64,000 nt of DNA from Bryopsis sp. KO-2023 (lineage: Eukaryota > Chlorophyta > Ulvophyceae > Bryopsidales > Bryopsidaceae). Below, in pieces: positions 24,024-35,429 of the stretch. The stretch's first letter is position 1. Every line of letters starts with the position of its first letter. The position numbers were made by a program, and so were the translations under genes. Location of the stretch: the NCBI GenBank assembly GCA_030272585.1, contig BSYQ01000001.1:5580001-5644000 (forward strand), given 5' to 3'. The notes under the pieces were generated by a model. That model saw only the letters and a list, made by a program, of their open reading frames with translations, was not told the origin of the DNA and ran no database searches.

Positions 24024-24560
24024 ATGAATGAACTTCACTGATTTCCGTGGTTTTGTTTTTGTTCTTTTCCTTCTTCTGAGAAACATTTCATTCAACAGTA
24101 AAATACAACTGGGAAGCAACCAATATTGTTGAAGAAGGAAGGGTTCCCGTCTGTCTCCACCCAACACAAACAAGAAAAGGACCCCCTCCACACTGCCAGA
24201 AATTTTCCCTCCTCCTCCTCCCATTGAGCTTTTCTCGAAGCCCCGTCTAAATAACATACATGGCAACGATTCAAGCATAAAATTTCAATAACAAGCCCTT
24301 GTCTATAGGCAATGATATAACTGTCCTGGCACAGGAAAATTGGACTAACACATAATTGAGGTTTTTCTTTTAACTAGGGCCACAGGCTGGAGCTTAAAAG
24401 CTAAAAGTGCTACCCTTACCTACCTAAAGCTTTTTCTGATCATAATCATCATAACCACCCCCCCGTCCACCCCCTCCCCCCCCAACACAGCACCACATTG
24501 ATTCACGAATAGCACCTTATTGATTCCCCCTTATTCCCAACCCCTTTTTGCTTGGCCCCG
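24024..24560. other. Intergenic between convergent genes
   Basis: About 540 bp holding the 3' UTRs of the coiled-coil gene (+) and the membrane-protein gene (-). It contains C-rich runs near 24460-24485. No coding signal. Confidence 0.6.
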
Positions 24561-27034
24561 TCAATTCAAATACTCAATCGTACCTGAATGAGTCATCAAT
24601 ATTGACAAAATGAACACATATTTGGCAAATATCATTCTGGCAAGGAAATCCATGTTGTCTGCTGCTATGATCTTGGTCAGTCGCAGCGCATTCACACCAG
24701 AAAATCCAAACAGAACGAAACCCAGAATAATAGCCGAAACAAGTTCCAAAGACGACAACAAGCCGACCCATTTCCACCCGGATCGCATGTCCCAGCCAGA
24801 CATGGGGCTGAGGTTGGGTCCCAATCCAAATGCTCCATTATTGTGGGAAGAAAAAATCAATGTGGCAACTGACATGAATATCAGCGGTGCAAAAATATCC
24901 GCCAGCTCCAAAGACATCAACACGCCAGAGTTGTACACATGACGAGCGAATTTTTCCTCTGGATTCTCATGCTCACTGCCAACAATTATGGTGTCAGGGA
25001 TGGAGGCCCTGAAAATCAATCCCAAAATGCCTCAGCTGGATAAAGACCCCCCCATGTCAGACATGAGGCCTAAACACAAGAAACAGGGAACGAGCCTCAC
25101 CGAAGAAATGGCCAACACACGCCCCTGGACACATGCGGATTCGCTGTTTTCCCGCCGAAGAGTTGCACAACGCTGAACTTCATTTTCAAATAAGCCTGCG
25201 TGCTCATGAACGCATGCCAAAAATTCGTAACCAAATCAAAAACGACCAAAAGGAAAATAGTTCCAACGCTTCCAACACCAGGCAACATGCTGGCGACCAA
25301 AGATTGCACCGAAAACTCTGCAAGAAGTAATCCAACGGGCATCAAGTCTGGACTTACAGGAATGAGGGTCATTTCCAAGGACTTCTTAACAGCAAATCGG
25401 ATGACCTGAGAGAGAAGCCACACATATTCATAAGATGGGTTTTTGTGGTAGGACGTTTGATTGTCTGCTTGATGTGGAAAAATAGAAGTGGAAAAACAGT
25501 TGTCTTGGATAATCCCACACCATAACTGCCAGCCAAACCAAAAAAGGAAAATCTGCCTCACACAGTTATTACAAGTTGAACGACTTTTCTCCTGAATTAT
25601 TGAAAAGGAATGAAAAAATCTGGACACGCTCGCACTGAGCGATTGCAAGAATACAATACATCTTCCCATAGAGATGTAGGACTAATAGAAGAGGCAACGA
25701 CTCCCTCAATTGAGTGGCATGGTCAGAATATTAAAAAGAAATCACTGACCAATGTCCTAACAGCTTACCGGCAAAAAAACGGGCAAGAATCTTTGGGTGG
25801 TTTTTCCGGACGAGCGGAAAACCATCGTGTAGAGGAGAATGATCATGCCCCCAACATAAAAAATGTTGTGAATGTGCAGAGCGGTGAAAAACCTGCTGTG
25901 CATGGTTTTGTCCCTTTCCCGCTGCGATCTCACCATGATGAAGATTATTGCAAAGACCAGCCATGAGCTGGGCACTGTCGTCAGCAAAGGGGCAAAGGGA
26001 ATGGGATATTGTCCCACTCCACCTGCCATCATCACCTTAGTGGCCACAGAATAAAGTAGGAATGGCAACATTACATGTGGGAGCTCTGACTGGTATCAAT
26101 CCCCATCAAGACGAAAGTCAATCCATAAGCTCAAACAAATAAGATTGATAAGCTGATTGGTTACCTCATCTTATAAGCTGACCACACTCATCACCCACTG
26201 CACAACCCCTTCCCCCCCACAAAAAAAAGCGGGGTCCATCGCTCATAAGCACCTTACCAGTCCAGTGGATGCGAATGCACCCATTGCTACAGCAAAGATC
26301 TGATCGCAGGTGGAAATGGTAACTCCAGCCACCGTGGTAATCAGCTTGGGGACGGACGAGAAGATCAACACTTGCGTGATTGGGTGCACCAAGGCAAAAT
26401 GCTTCCAGTTCTCTGAAAACGTCTCTCTCACAGATCTCTGTGGAATCATGTAGGGAATGACGGTGGCACAGAACAACATTGGCCAGAGAAGGCCCATTTT
26501 TACAAACGGGGCTACCTCTCTTTCTTTCGACCTGTTTTGCAATAACTGGGGTTCAGACGTCCCTGTTGTTGAGCAATACCAAGAAGATTTCGAATGCTGG
26601 TACAAAGGCAATCTTAAGAACTGCCGTTGCTGGATTCGGGACCACTGGATTTGATGATAAAAATTAACAAGAAACAAGTTTGAAATGGCACCTCACAGCT
26701 TGGCACATTCGTGGAGTGACGCTATGAGGAGTAGCGTTCATTCTTCCGACAGCTCCACAGACCGTCATGTATAGATAAATCCCGCCATCGTTTGTTGTTG
26801 GAAGCCTGTGCAAAAACAGGAACAAAGAAAAATTCCCTCGACTTCGTTTTTTTCGCTTGCTTCTGATCCAATGCCCAAAACCCTCAGACAAGAAGCAGCC
26901 GAATACATACTCTTTTTGCTGAGTGAGTGCTACCTTCCTGCTTTCAGCGTTTCGATATCCACACTCAGAGATCCTGAGTCCTGTGGCTCGGGGCCACCGC
27001 CTTTATCTTGATCATCAGGTTTTCCATCCCCCAT
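24561..27034 (-). CDS. Multi-pass membrane protein of unknown family
   Basis: I do not recognise this protein. Six exons, from high to low coordinate, join in phase: 26934-27034, 26692-26805, 26258-26531, 25769-26089, 25101-25405 and 24561-25008, giving 520 residues. The N terminus is hydrophilic (MGDGKPDDQDKGG...). About ten hydrophobic segments of 18-24 residues follow, for example WPMLFCATVIPYMI, WLVFAIIFIMV, VGGMIILLYTMVF, VGTIFLLVVFDLV, LELVSAIILGFVLFGF and YVFILSILM. A hydrophilic loop (SEHENPEEKFARHV) lies before the last three. An alternative second intron, 26645-26696, would add about 36 residues; I prefer the 160-nt intron because 52 nt would be shorter than any other intron here. 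No signal peptide or transporter signature is visible. The 5' end faces the bZIP gene, so the two share a divergent promoter region. Confidence 0.72.
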
Positions 27035-27371
27035 TATTTTGTGCTTCCTGCCTTCACTGTCACCCTGTTGAAATACACGCATTCAAAAGTTGAAGAAACC
27101 AAAATGCATTAGAATGTGAAACGAGACGCTTCGATTTCTATATCTCATAACAATAGACCCAGTATTCCATATATCCACGGCAGAGTGATCCAAAGCAGTT
27201 TGCTCCCAAAACCCAATGTCGAACGGGTCAACAGGCCATTGCATAAATTTGCCTGACTACGATGTCATAGAAACTGGAAAGCAGTGCACTACTCGTGTGT
27301 GCTTTCATCTGACAGCACACAGTCTGTCCAGTCTCACACTTTTTTTCCCATGTGGAAAGAGACAATATGGC

Positions 27372-27393
27372 ATTCCAATTGGATTCCAATTGG
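27372..27393. repeat. Tandem ATTCCAATTGG repeat, two copies
   Basis: Two adjacent perfect copies, each containing the palindrome CCAATTGG. This gives CCAAT cores on both strands in the divergent promoter region, about 340 bp upstream of the membrane-protein start. Confidence 0.8.
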
Positions 27394-27811
27394 AAACCAG
27401 ACAGCAGATAGGCAGGAGTTCCGATCCAACAACAAATTCCAATTTTTCCCAAGTGAAGTAACGCCATTGCTAAGGACCCCCCATGCCTCCCCCTCCCGAA
27501 TCAAGACAGCGCCGTCACCTTGCTCCTTGCACGTGGCTCTGCCGCTGCTCCGTCACGGTCCTTCTGTTTGGGAGGCAAATTCTTTATTCTCCGAGACAAA
27601 GCAAATCAATCCAAAGCTTGTGCATGAGTGTGTGAAGGGACTTCGAAACTGCAGCGTGTTGAGTCACGGTGTGTCGTGTGTGTTTCAACACCGCGGGTTC
27701 CAAACGAAATCGCACCACGCAAAACTCCCACACGTGGTAAAACCGAATCGCCGACAAAATCTTCACGTGATCTGACGTCCAGTTATTACTTTACGCCACT
27801 AGGATGTCTCC

Positions 27812-28015
27812 ATGAGAAGAGGGAGTGCCACGACATTCTTCTGCACTCAACAGCAAAACATTTCTTTGTTTGGTTCCGTCCTTGGAGACGCGTGTTATCA
27901 GTTGAAAGGTGCAATCTTCGATTGGGTGAGTTACAACATGAAGCTGGACAACAACGTGGCAAGAAAACATTTAGCAGAAAACCCGGCGCTAGAAAATATG
28001 AAATACGTCGAGTGA
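27812..28015 (+). other. Upstream open reading frame (67 codons) before the bZIP gene
   Basis: ATG-to-TGA frame whose stop lies 4 nt before the first in-frame ATG (28020) of the bZIP frame. It may be a regulatory uORF. It contains a strong donor-like GTGAGT near 27925, so part of it could instead be a 5' exon. Existence is read directly; function is inference. Confidence 0.4.
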
Positions 28016-28112
28016 CGGTATGGGGTTGGAAAACGACGAAACTTGTCGAACGTCCGGGAGAGTGATGCGTTGTTTGCCCAGACTACGACGACGGCGGTGG
28101 CGGCGAGAGGAA

Positions 28113-31100
28113 ATGGATACTGCAAGCAATATCACGCCCAATGGGTCTGAGGGTGATGGGGGTGGTGGTGAAGCGCACTCACGAGAGGAGGCGATGTTGA
28201 GGGAACTCTGGGATGCGTCTAGAGAAGAGTAGGTTGATCTTGCTCGGTGTGCGCTTTGGCTTTATTTTTTGGACGGGTTTCTCGACCTTTTTTCCGCAAC
28301 AGGAGCCGAGCGGCTTCTTCGTGTGTAATCATGATTTGATTTTCATGCCCTAATCATGCTGCACGAGGTTTTCGGAACTGTAGAGATGAAACACCACGAA
28401 AGCACTCTTAATTGTACGGGAGCATCGAGATGCGTTCAATTGTAGTCAACTCTTGGTTAGCAAATTGGGCATGGATTTGTGTTGTCCCTTTGCTTGTGTC
28501 AGAGTAAATGTTCTTAGGGGGGGCTTTGCTTATGATGCTGATGCTTTCGGTTTTGCAGATCACCCCCACCTGCACCTATTCCACTAAGGGCACAACGTTC
28601 GGACAGCTCTCTTGCAGAAAAGATCAGATTTCTGTGAGTTCGCTTCTTTCTTAATCAGCATGCCTCCTTCATTTTGTTTCAAGATCCTCTCCAGAACACA
28701 TTTCTTATCAGAAATTCTTGTCGCTGTCCTATGTTGTGAATCCTGTGGCGAGTTTTCACTCAACACCTAGTCGACCTATTGAATTTCATTGAGGGAGATG
28801 CTGTGCTGCTCGTGGATCTGTCTTTAGATCATGAAGAAGTGACATCTGATTCCTCTTGTGAACAGGGCTGAGGCGAGTTGGACGTCAGAGGTAGACTTTA
28901 TGGATCTTCCTGGACAAAACACTATCGATCTTACTAATGAAATGCAAAACCTACAGGTATGTACAACTAGAATTTGCTGGGCATGGGTCGATGGATTTTG
29001 TGCCCATATATTGTGAATGAGAAAGGGTGCTGCCCCAACACAGGATTCGGACTGCTCAGGAGCAACGCATGGAATTTCATCACCACATGTCCCAGTGGTG
29101 TCTTCAGGGTGGCCCCCAAATGCTCATATCGCACACGAGACTGGTGGAAACGGGGGTCTCTTTCCTGGCAATGAGCTGGATCCATTTGCTGGATTACCTT
29201 ATTCTAAACCACCTCGAGAAAATGGTGAGCGAGATGCAGTTCAGAAATGGCTTCAAAATTGACAGACGCCAAATTTGTCTGTTGTTTGGAGCTATAAACG
29301 GTTGCATCTTCTCGTACCAGGGTCGACCACCTTGCCACCACTACCCCCTCTTTTCACATCAGCTGCTCCATGCACCCCCATGAGTACCGAGATTCCTTCG
29401 AAACTGTTCGACTTCATTGCACCCCATCTGCCCACCGACACAGATTTATCCAGCCTTATGAACACGGATGCTTTTCCAGACCAGACACGTGGTCTGGCTC
29501 CTTTGAGCATCCCGGGTGAGGCTATGGGAGGGGTTCCAGGTTCATCTCATCTGGCTGGACAAGCTCCAGTATCTGCCCCTGGTGTTTTGAATGGATTAAC
29601 GGCAGGACACGAACCAATCGTCGACCAAAGCCAGCTCAGCGCACAAGTCCAGGATCAGGGAATGAACATGACAATGCAAAGGCCCGTTGCACTCCCTGGA
29701 CAAGCACCCGAAAATCTGATTCCACTCCAATATCAGATGTCAGTCCCAGGGCGACACCAGGGAGTGACATCACAAATGACATCATTTAGGCAACCTATCT
29801 CAGCCAGCCCTTGTTCTGAAGCAGTCCATGGGCAAACTGTGAGTTTCGACAGGAGAGCTCCAGGGAATTGCGTTACAGGGATGGATAAGTCTTATGGACA
29901 CACACAACAGACACAACAGCTGTATTCCCCAATGCAGCAAGGAAGCTATGGGAACCTGGCACAGGGTGGAGTCTGGGGGTCTGACACTCGAAGGATTTCG
30001 GTGAGACAGGATTATCCAAGGGGGAACATTGGAAACATTGAAAAAATGGTCCAAAATAGCCTCAAGCCAATGCTGGGATCTGACACCAAGGTTGGGGCAG
30101 TGGGATTCAGCCCGTCTGGAAGTATCCATCATATCCATCAAAGTGATTATGGTTTCGCTCAGGAGGAGGAGGCTTGGAGTCCATCTCCTTCCCAGACAGT
30201 TGGATATCTGCCCTCTGAAACGCACAGATCCTGGTCGTCTCATTCTTGTGGTGGGTTTCTTTCTGGTCCATTCTTCACCAGAAATCAAAACCAGAGACTG
30301 GCACACTTGATGCGTGCCGATCTCTGTTTTGCCAAGTGAGATATCCCGATGCAGCACTGGGACCTGGAATTCCTTCCCGTTTCATATGGGTGGGTTCCAG
30401 GTCCCAGCGCTTGGCTTCTTCAGGCCAATTTTGCTTCTTTTGCAACAGATTCGATGAGTCTGTTCGGTGTGTTTTTGTTCCAACCAAACTTGATTTGGTT
30501 TTATGTGCAGGAGTGCAACTTGAGCCGAGCCTGGTGCCCTCCTCACAACCGAGAGTAGTGCAAATGGCACAATCGTATTCTGGTCCCATCCTCGGAACCG
30601 TCATCAGCAAATCCATCAGAACATTTCCGGGCCATCATAGCCCCAGTCCCGAACCGCAATTTCGTGGTCCCTATCGCCACCATCAGGTCATTGCGACTTT
30701 CTCTGTGTGGCTCGGATTGAACAAAGCAATTGACACCGGCATTTTGAAAGGGTATTCAAACTTCACTAAGTGTATGGGTTTGCTGACTGTTTTCTTGGTT
30801 GACTTTTTAAGGGGGCTGTTGTTGGGACGAGTGTGATGGATCAGCTTGAGGTGCTGGACATCGAGAGCAGCATGTCGTCCGGTTCCACAGGGACCAGTAC
30901 ATCATCGGGACACAGAGTCCACAGAGGCAGCAAGTCGCTGGAGGATGCCGATGATGGGGCAGTTCTTTGCCCAAAGAAAGTTGTGAGGAAGAATACAGAG
31001 GGGGAAGGATGCCCAGCACAAACAGAAACCTCAGAAACTCCACGCAAGAGTGGCATGTCCTATACTGGTGGGGATGATGCCATGGCGATTGATTCAGAAG

Positions 31101-32203
31101 GTAGGTGGAGGAGAAAAGGGGGGGGAGCGGGGAGGTTTTGCTCGGGGGGGGGGGGGAATGGAACACCAAAAAAGCTCATCCAAAGGTGCCTGTTTGATTT
31201 CAAACCATCAAGAGCCATTAATCCACCCGCAAGGTCAAAGGAGAATTTCATCGTGGACTTTGCCAAGTGATTACAGGCCTTATGAAGCCGAAAGAAAAAT
31301 TCAAAAATAGACTGTAAAAAAGCCCCTGATGAATCCTTCAAACTCTCCGTAAATAGCATCGTTTTCCTTGCAGCTTTGCAAAACGATACATCCGTGGAGG
31401 ACTACTTGACAGTTCTCCGAACGGCGAAGGGGTCCCAAAAAACCCTTCAGACGTTGATGCCCTGCAGTGCCCCAGGGCCAGTGGATCCAGCACTCGAACA
31501 GGCAATCAAGAAATGTGATTTTGATTTGAGGGTGTCCAGGGCGGAGAAGAAGATGGAGGAACACAATGAAAGCATGCGTCGGATTGACCAAATGATGGCA
31601 AGTGGACAGATGAGTAGGGAGGAAGCAAAATCCAGGAGGAGGCAAGCGTATAACAGAAGAGAGGCGGCGGCGTCTCGTGCCAGAAAAGACAACGAACTTC
31701 GTGATATCGTCAGAGAGGTGGGGAAGGAACAAACGATGGTTGCGCAAAAAAGGGGGCTGCACTGAGGGACTGAATCGCTTGAACTTAGAGTGTGGTTTTG
31801 GTTTTGGTTTCAGTTTTGTTTTTTTTCAAGATATTGTCCTGAACAACACGGGTTGGCTTAGGACTTTTTCTTTTTTTTCTGATTTTTTTCAAGACATGCA
31901 ACAAAATATGTATAGTTTTGGAAGAAAAACAAATGTCCTTGTGTTTCTCTTTGTTCTCCTGCTGGATTTTTACTTTGGCGTTGTATCTTTTTTTTTTCCT
32001 GTTCCCAGAAAGAGAGATTGGAGAAAGTGGAAAAGCATTTGAGGGAGCTTATCGTTTCCGGACCGCCCCAGATGACTAAGAAGAAACCAGTTTTGCGAAG
32101 GCAAAACAGTGCAGGTGCTTGTGGACCGGGACGAAGCACCCCATTCAATTGGAAGCAGTTTGTTGCTTCGAAACCTGCTGAAATCGTGGATCTAACTACT
32201 TAG
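28113..32203 (+). CDS. bZIP transcription factor with long Pro/Gln/Ser-rich N-terminal region
   Basis: Probable DNA-binding nuclear regulator. Nine exons in phase: 28113-28228, 28559-28633, 28866-28956, 29044-29224, 29321-30250, 30511-30686, 30812-31100, 31374-31717 and 32009-32203, giving 798 residues from the ATG at 28113. In-frame ATGs at 28065 and 28020 would add 16 or 31 mostly arginine-rich residues. Residues about 1-620 are low-complexity and rich in Pro, Gln, Ser and Gly, as in activation domains. The bZIP is C-terminal: basic region KSRRRQAYNRREAAASRARK near residues 705-725 with Asn and Arg at the canonical N-x7-R spacing, then Ile, Leu, Leu at exact heptads across the exon 8/9 join. 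That is a short zipper of three heptads. A basic tail ends in EIVDLTT. The intron 6 donor is weak (GTCATT). Target genes and bZIP subgroup cannot be told from sequence. Confidence 0.85.
31144..31156 (+). repeat. Homopolymer run of 13 G in bZIP intron 7
   Basis: G tract in intron 31101-31373. Confidence 0.85.
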
Positions 32204-33564
32204 ATAATGAATCCCCATCGAATTTTGAGAAGGGAAGCCTATGTTAGCTGCTATTATGGCTACAGGGCCCCATATCACTCCTTTTGACAGTGGATTGGAT
32301 GGAAAGAGACTTTCGGTGTCATGGGTTGGGAAAAGAGAGAGACTTCAACAAGCATATACCCTAGTCGTGTGAGGCTTGTTTCTCGAGGTTTCTCGCCTAG
32401 AAAGGATGTGTTTATGAACAGACAGACAATAGTGATCTCACTGCTGCAGTGATTGTTGCAGCTCATTTAAAATCGGCCGCAATAAATTATCCATTGCTGA
32501 CCTGCCACCTGCCTCCAATCAACATGTCTGGGTATGGATGCAACAATGAGCATCGTACCAACTCCCAGCCTTGTGTCTTGGAATGAATACACTGGGCCGG
32601 TTTGGTGATATGTACATGTCCTTAGACATTTGTATGGGTAGATATAACCACATACATTGCATGTACACAAAAACCACTGAGAAACTTCTACATTACAGTG
32701 GATCTGACAACCAACCACCTTGACATCAATGTGCAAAACTGTGCTTGTGAAATATGAAGCTCCCTCAAAGAATTTCAGTTTCCTTCAAGGAGGGGCAATT
32801 TCAGTGCCCCGGCGCCAAATGAATGAGGCTGGTGTGTGGCGAACTGGCACTGTGAGGATGGATGTGCTCAGCTTCTGGAAGAGCTTCATCTCGATATGGC
32901 TCTTGGGGTTTTCTTTTGTTGCAGTAGTTTTTGACATTTCTCTGGATCATCAACTCCTTTTCAAAATTTTCCGGCTCAAGCAGAGTGGCAACAGCTTATT
33001 CCAGAGATGGCAGCGGCTTATTCCTGGTGGCAACTGGGCAATGTTGCTTTCACATATATTTGCTCTTATTGATGATTGTGGTGGCAGCCAGGCACACTGT
33101 TGTTCACTGACAAGAAATTGTTTGATACCATCTTCATATCGCCTGAACAAGGGCTGGCACCATAGATCTTGGCATCAAGGATGACCCAAAATCAAACAGA
33201 TGTGCAGAGCAAAAGCCAACACAATACATGGGATGCTTTACTTGCTCAAACATACATTCACATATATCAAGGGCACAAGCACTTCCAAAGACAAACCATT
33301 CCGACCATTCTTGGACGTCAGGAACAAATAGATGGGCTATTCATGCACATGGTGGAAAACAGTGTTCCTGGAAGAATTGCCCAGGCTTATCATCATATCG
33401 ACACTTTCACCATTTTTTTGGACCAATTTGTCAAAATTTACATTCATTTTTTGCTTTTGTTCTGTGGTTCATATTTATCGAATCAAAAATAGTGCTACTA
33501 ATGACAGAATCCACAGAAGTTCCATCATCTGGTAGCTTATCCCCTCACTACAGCACTAAATTAC
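32204..33564. other. Intergenic between convergent bZIP and secreted-protein genes
   Basis: About 1.36 kb. Both 3' UTRs must lie at the ends. Plus-strand frames at 32720-33184 and 33181-33492 are open but have no recognisable domain and no splice partners; the second (about 103 codons) could be a small gene, but I do not support it. Confidence 0.5.
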
Positions 33565-35429
33565 TTAAACGATTGCGATTCTCTTATTCTTGAAGATCGG
33601 AACATGAATTGTCTTGCGAACAGGTTTGGATGGAGGTTCATCCACATCCGGAGTGACCTCTGGCTTGGAAATTGGTTCCACGGTGGTGGCAGGCTTCTCA
33701 TCAGAGTCACCCTCTGCTGGGGGAGTAGTCGTCGAGTCATAGACGCCATCCCCGACACAAACAGTCATAAATCCACAGACATGGCCTCCGTGCGCATCTT
33801 TGCTGAACATAGAGAACAGATGCTTTCCTTCGCAAACAGAGTTTGCCACCTTCACTTTCCCTTCCTTAGTGGTGTCAGTTCTGTCATTGGTCAAAGTCCC
33901 TTCGCACACAAAAGCGTTGTGCGCAAAGACTTCCTTGCCCTTGCAAATGCCCTCCTCTACAAACTGACCACCATGTTCATCGCCTGCCCTGACTACTTTG
34001 AATTCACCCTCACATGGAGCTTCTGGTGGTACAGTTTTGCCATTGCAGGTGACATTCATATCCTCTTTGTTGGCCAAAGGAATGGTGTCCAGAAACTCAG
34101 ACTCTTTCACGGGACTTGTAGACATCGCAGCGATGCTGGACAGCTTCTCAAGAATGGTGTTGGAATCCATCGAGTCAATTGAAGCAACTTCTCGATCAAA
34201 CGCAGCCTCCAAATCTGCAAAACAGCACACATGCAATCCAGCATTCAAACACCTACCTTTGAAAGAAATTTACAAAATCACAAACCATCGTAGCACATCC
34301 TTGTCAAGACCATCGAGTTCTCCAAAAATTTCCTCAAAACATATATGGAATTTTGGCATGGTTGTTATCAGTCGCATCGACAGTACCTTCGTTGGCAGCG
34401 ACCTCCTTCTTTCCATACACTGTCAATCCAAAGGACGACACCCCTCCGCAAGTGCTGTGCATCGACACACTCGATCCTTTTCCAAAGGGATGAGCCAAGG
34501 TCCATGAATGCTGCAGGCCACATGCGGCTTCGGCCTTCACGATGGCATCGAAATTCGAGTGGTGGCATTTCTTAGGGCAATGCTCGCTGCAGTGGGAGCC
34601 CTCATGATGCTTGGAGCAATGGCCATGGCAGTTTTCAGGCAGTGTGGTGACATTCTTCGTCACCCCCGCGAATGTGTGCGATCCAAACAGGCCGTGGCAG
34701 GCGGTGGCCATGTCCAGACGATCATCTGTAGCGTTCTGGCTGAAAGTAAACGATCCCAGGCAAGTCCACACCATCTTGGAGTGGACAGATCCCTTTTCAC
34801 AAGTCTGCACACCGCTGCAGGTCGTCTAGGAAGATATGGAAACACACACAGTTAAAACTCAACTCCTCCGTCATGAGAATAGTTTGTTGGTTTGAAGAAT
34901 AGTTTGTTGGTTTGATACGAGCTTTGCTCAGCTCCGATATTCTGTCGACGTGCATAGTACTTACTTACCACGTGCAGGCCTTTGCACTCCGTTTCCGATC
35001 CGAAACCTTTGCAGGCACTGTCGCAGTCAAGTCCGTGAGGGCCTTGCGCGTTTTTCTGGAACCATTCAACGTTCGCTGAGGAGTGGACTCCATCGGAGAG
35101 GGCGTCCACATCGAGGAAATCGACCTTACTGGCGTGAGACCATTCGCAGCTGACGCCTTCCGAGACGAACCACACAACAGACGACTAAGATCTCCACGCA
35201 ATCATCGCGGATCCGGGCGCGAACTTCCGATTCGAAACGTAGGTGCCTTCTTGAACGAAGCCAGACACCGAATACGAACACACGCCCAAGGCAACCGACG
35301 ATCACAAGTTCAAACCGTCGCCTTCGCGACGGTCAGGAAATCGTCAAAAACTGTACGAATAGTGGGGCTGGCAGCTGTATCACCTGCTGCAAGGAAAGAT
35401 GCTACGAAGATAGCCGCGAAAGGCTGCAT
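33565..35429 (-). CDS. Secreted Cys/His-rich protein, function unknown
   Basis: Unrecognised 440-residue protein entering the secretory pathway. Four exons in phase, from high to low coordinate: 35384-35429, 34969-35156, 34387-34825 and 33565-34214. The 46-nt first exon encodes a clear signal peptide (MQPFAAIFVASFLAAG), with cleavage likely before VSC at the exon join. The mature part has about 25 Cys. One cluster holds alternating Cys and His (CHGHCSKHHEGSHC, then SEHCPKKCHH, around residues 165-190), which could bind metal or form disulfides. NAT and NVT sequons suggest N-glycosylation. Two later stretches share a pattern of Cys-x-Gly-Lys with a His-Gly-Gly segment (GDEHGGQF and KDAHGGHV), a possible diverged internal repeat. 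The C terminus is Pro/Thr-rich and ends in basic KNKRIAIV. Extracellular matrix, wall or metal-handling roles are possible; none is shown. Confidence 0.75.
34876..34915. repeat. Perfect 20-bp tandem duplication
   Basis: Two adjacent identical 20-base units (34876-34895 and 34896-34915) in intron 34826-34968 of the secreted-protein gene. Confidence 0.9.

Larger units (their letters stand above)
27035..28019. promoter_or_regulatory. Divergent promoter region, membrane-protein / bZIP genes
   Basis: About 1 kb between outward-facing start codons. It contains a perfect 11-bp tandem repeat with CCAAT cores (27372-27393) and a 67-codon upstream open frame (27812-28015). No other coding signal is seen. 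Confidence 0.5.

Noticed and set aside
24561-27034. Auxin-efflux (PIN/PILS) carrier assignment for the membrane protein
   Set aside because: Helix count and gene layout suggested it at first, but no PIN or PILS motif is present in any exon.
32720-33492. Plus-strand frames between the bZIP and secreted-protein genes
   Set aside because: Open but unlike any family I know and without splice support. A small gene at 33181-33492 cannot be excluded, but the evidence is too thin.
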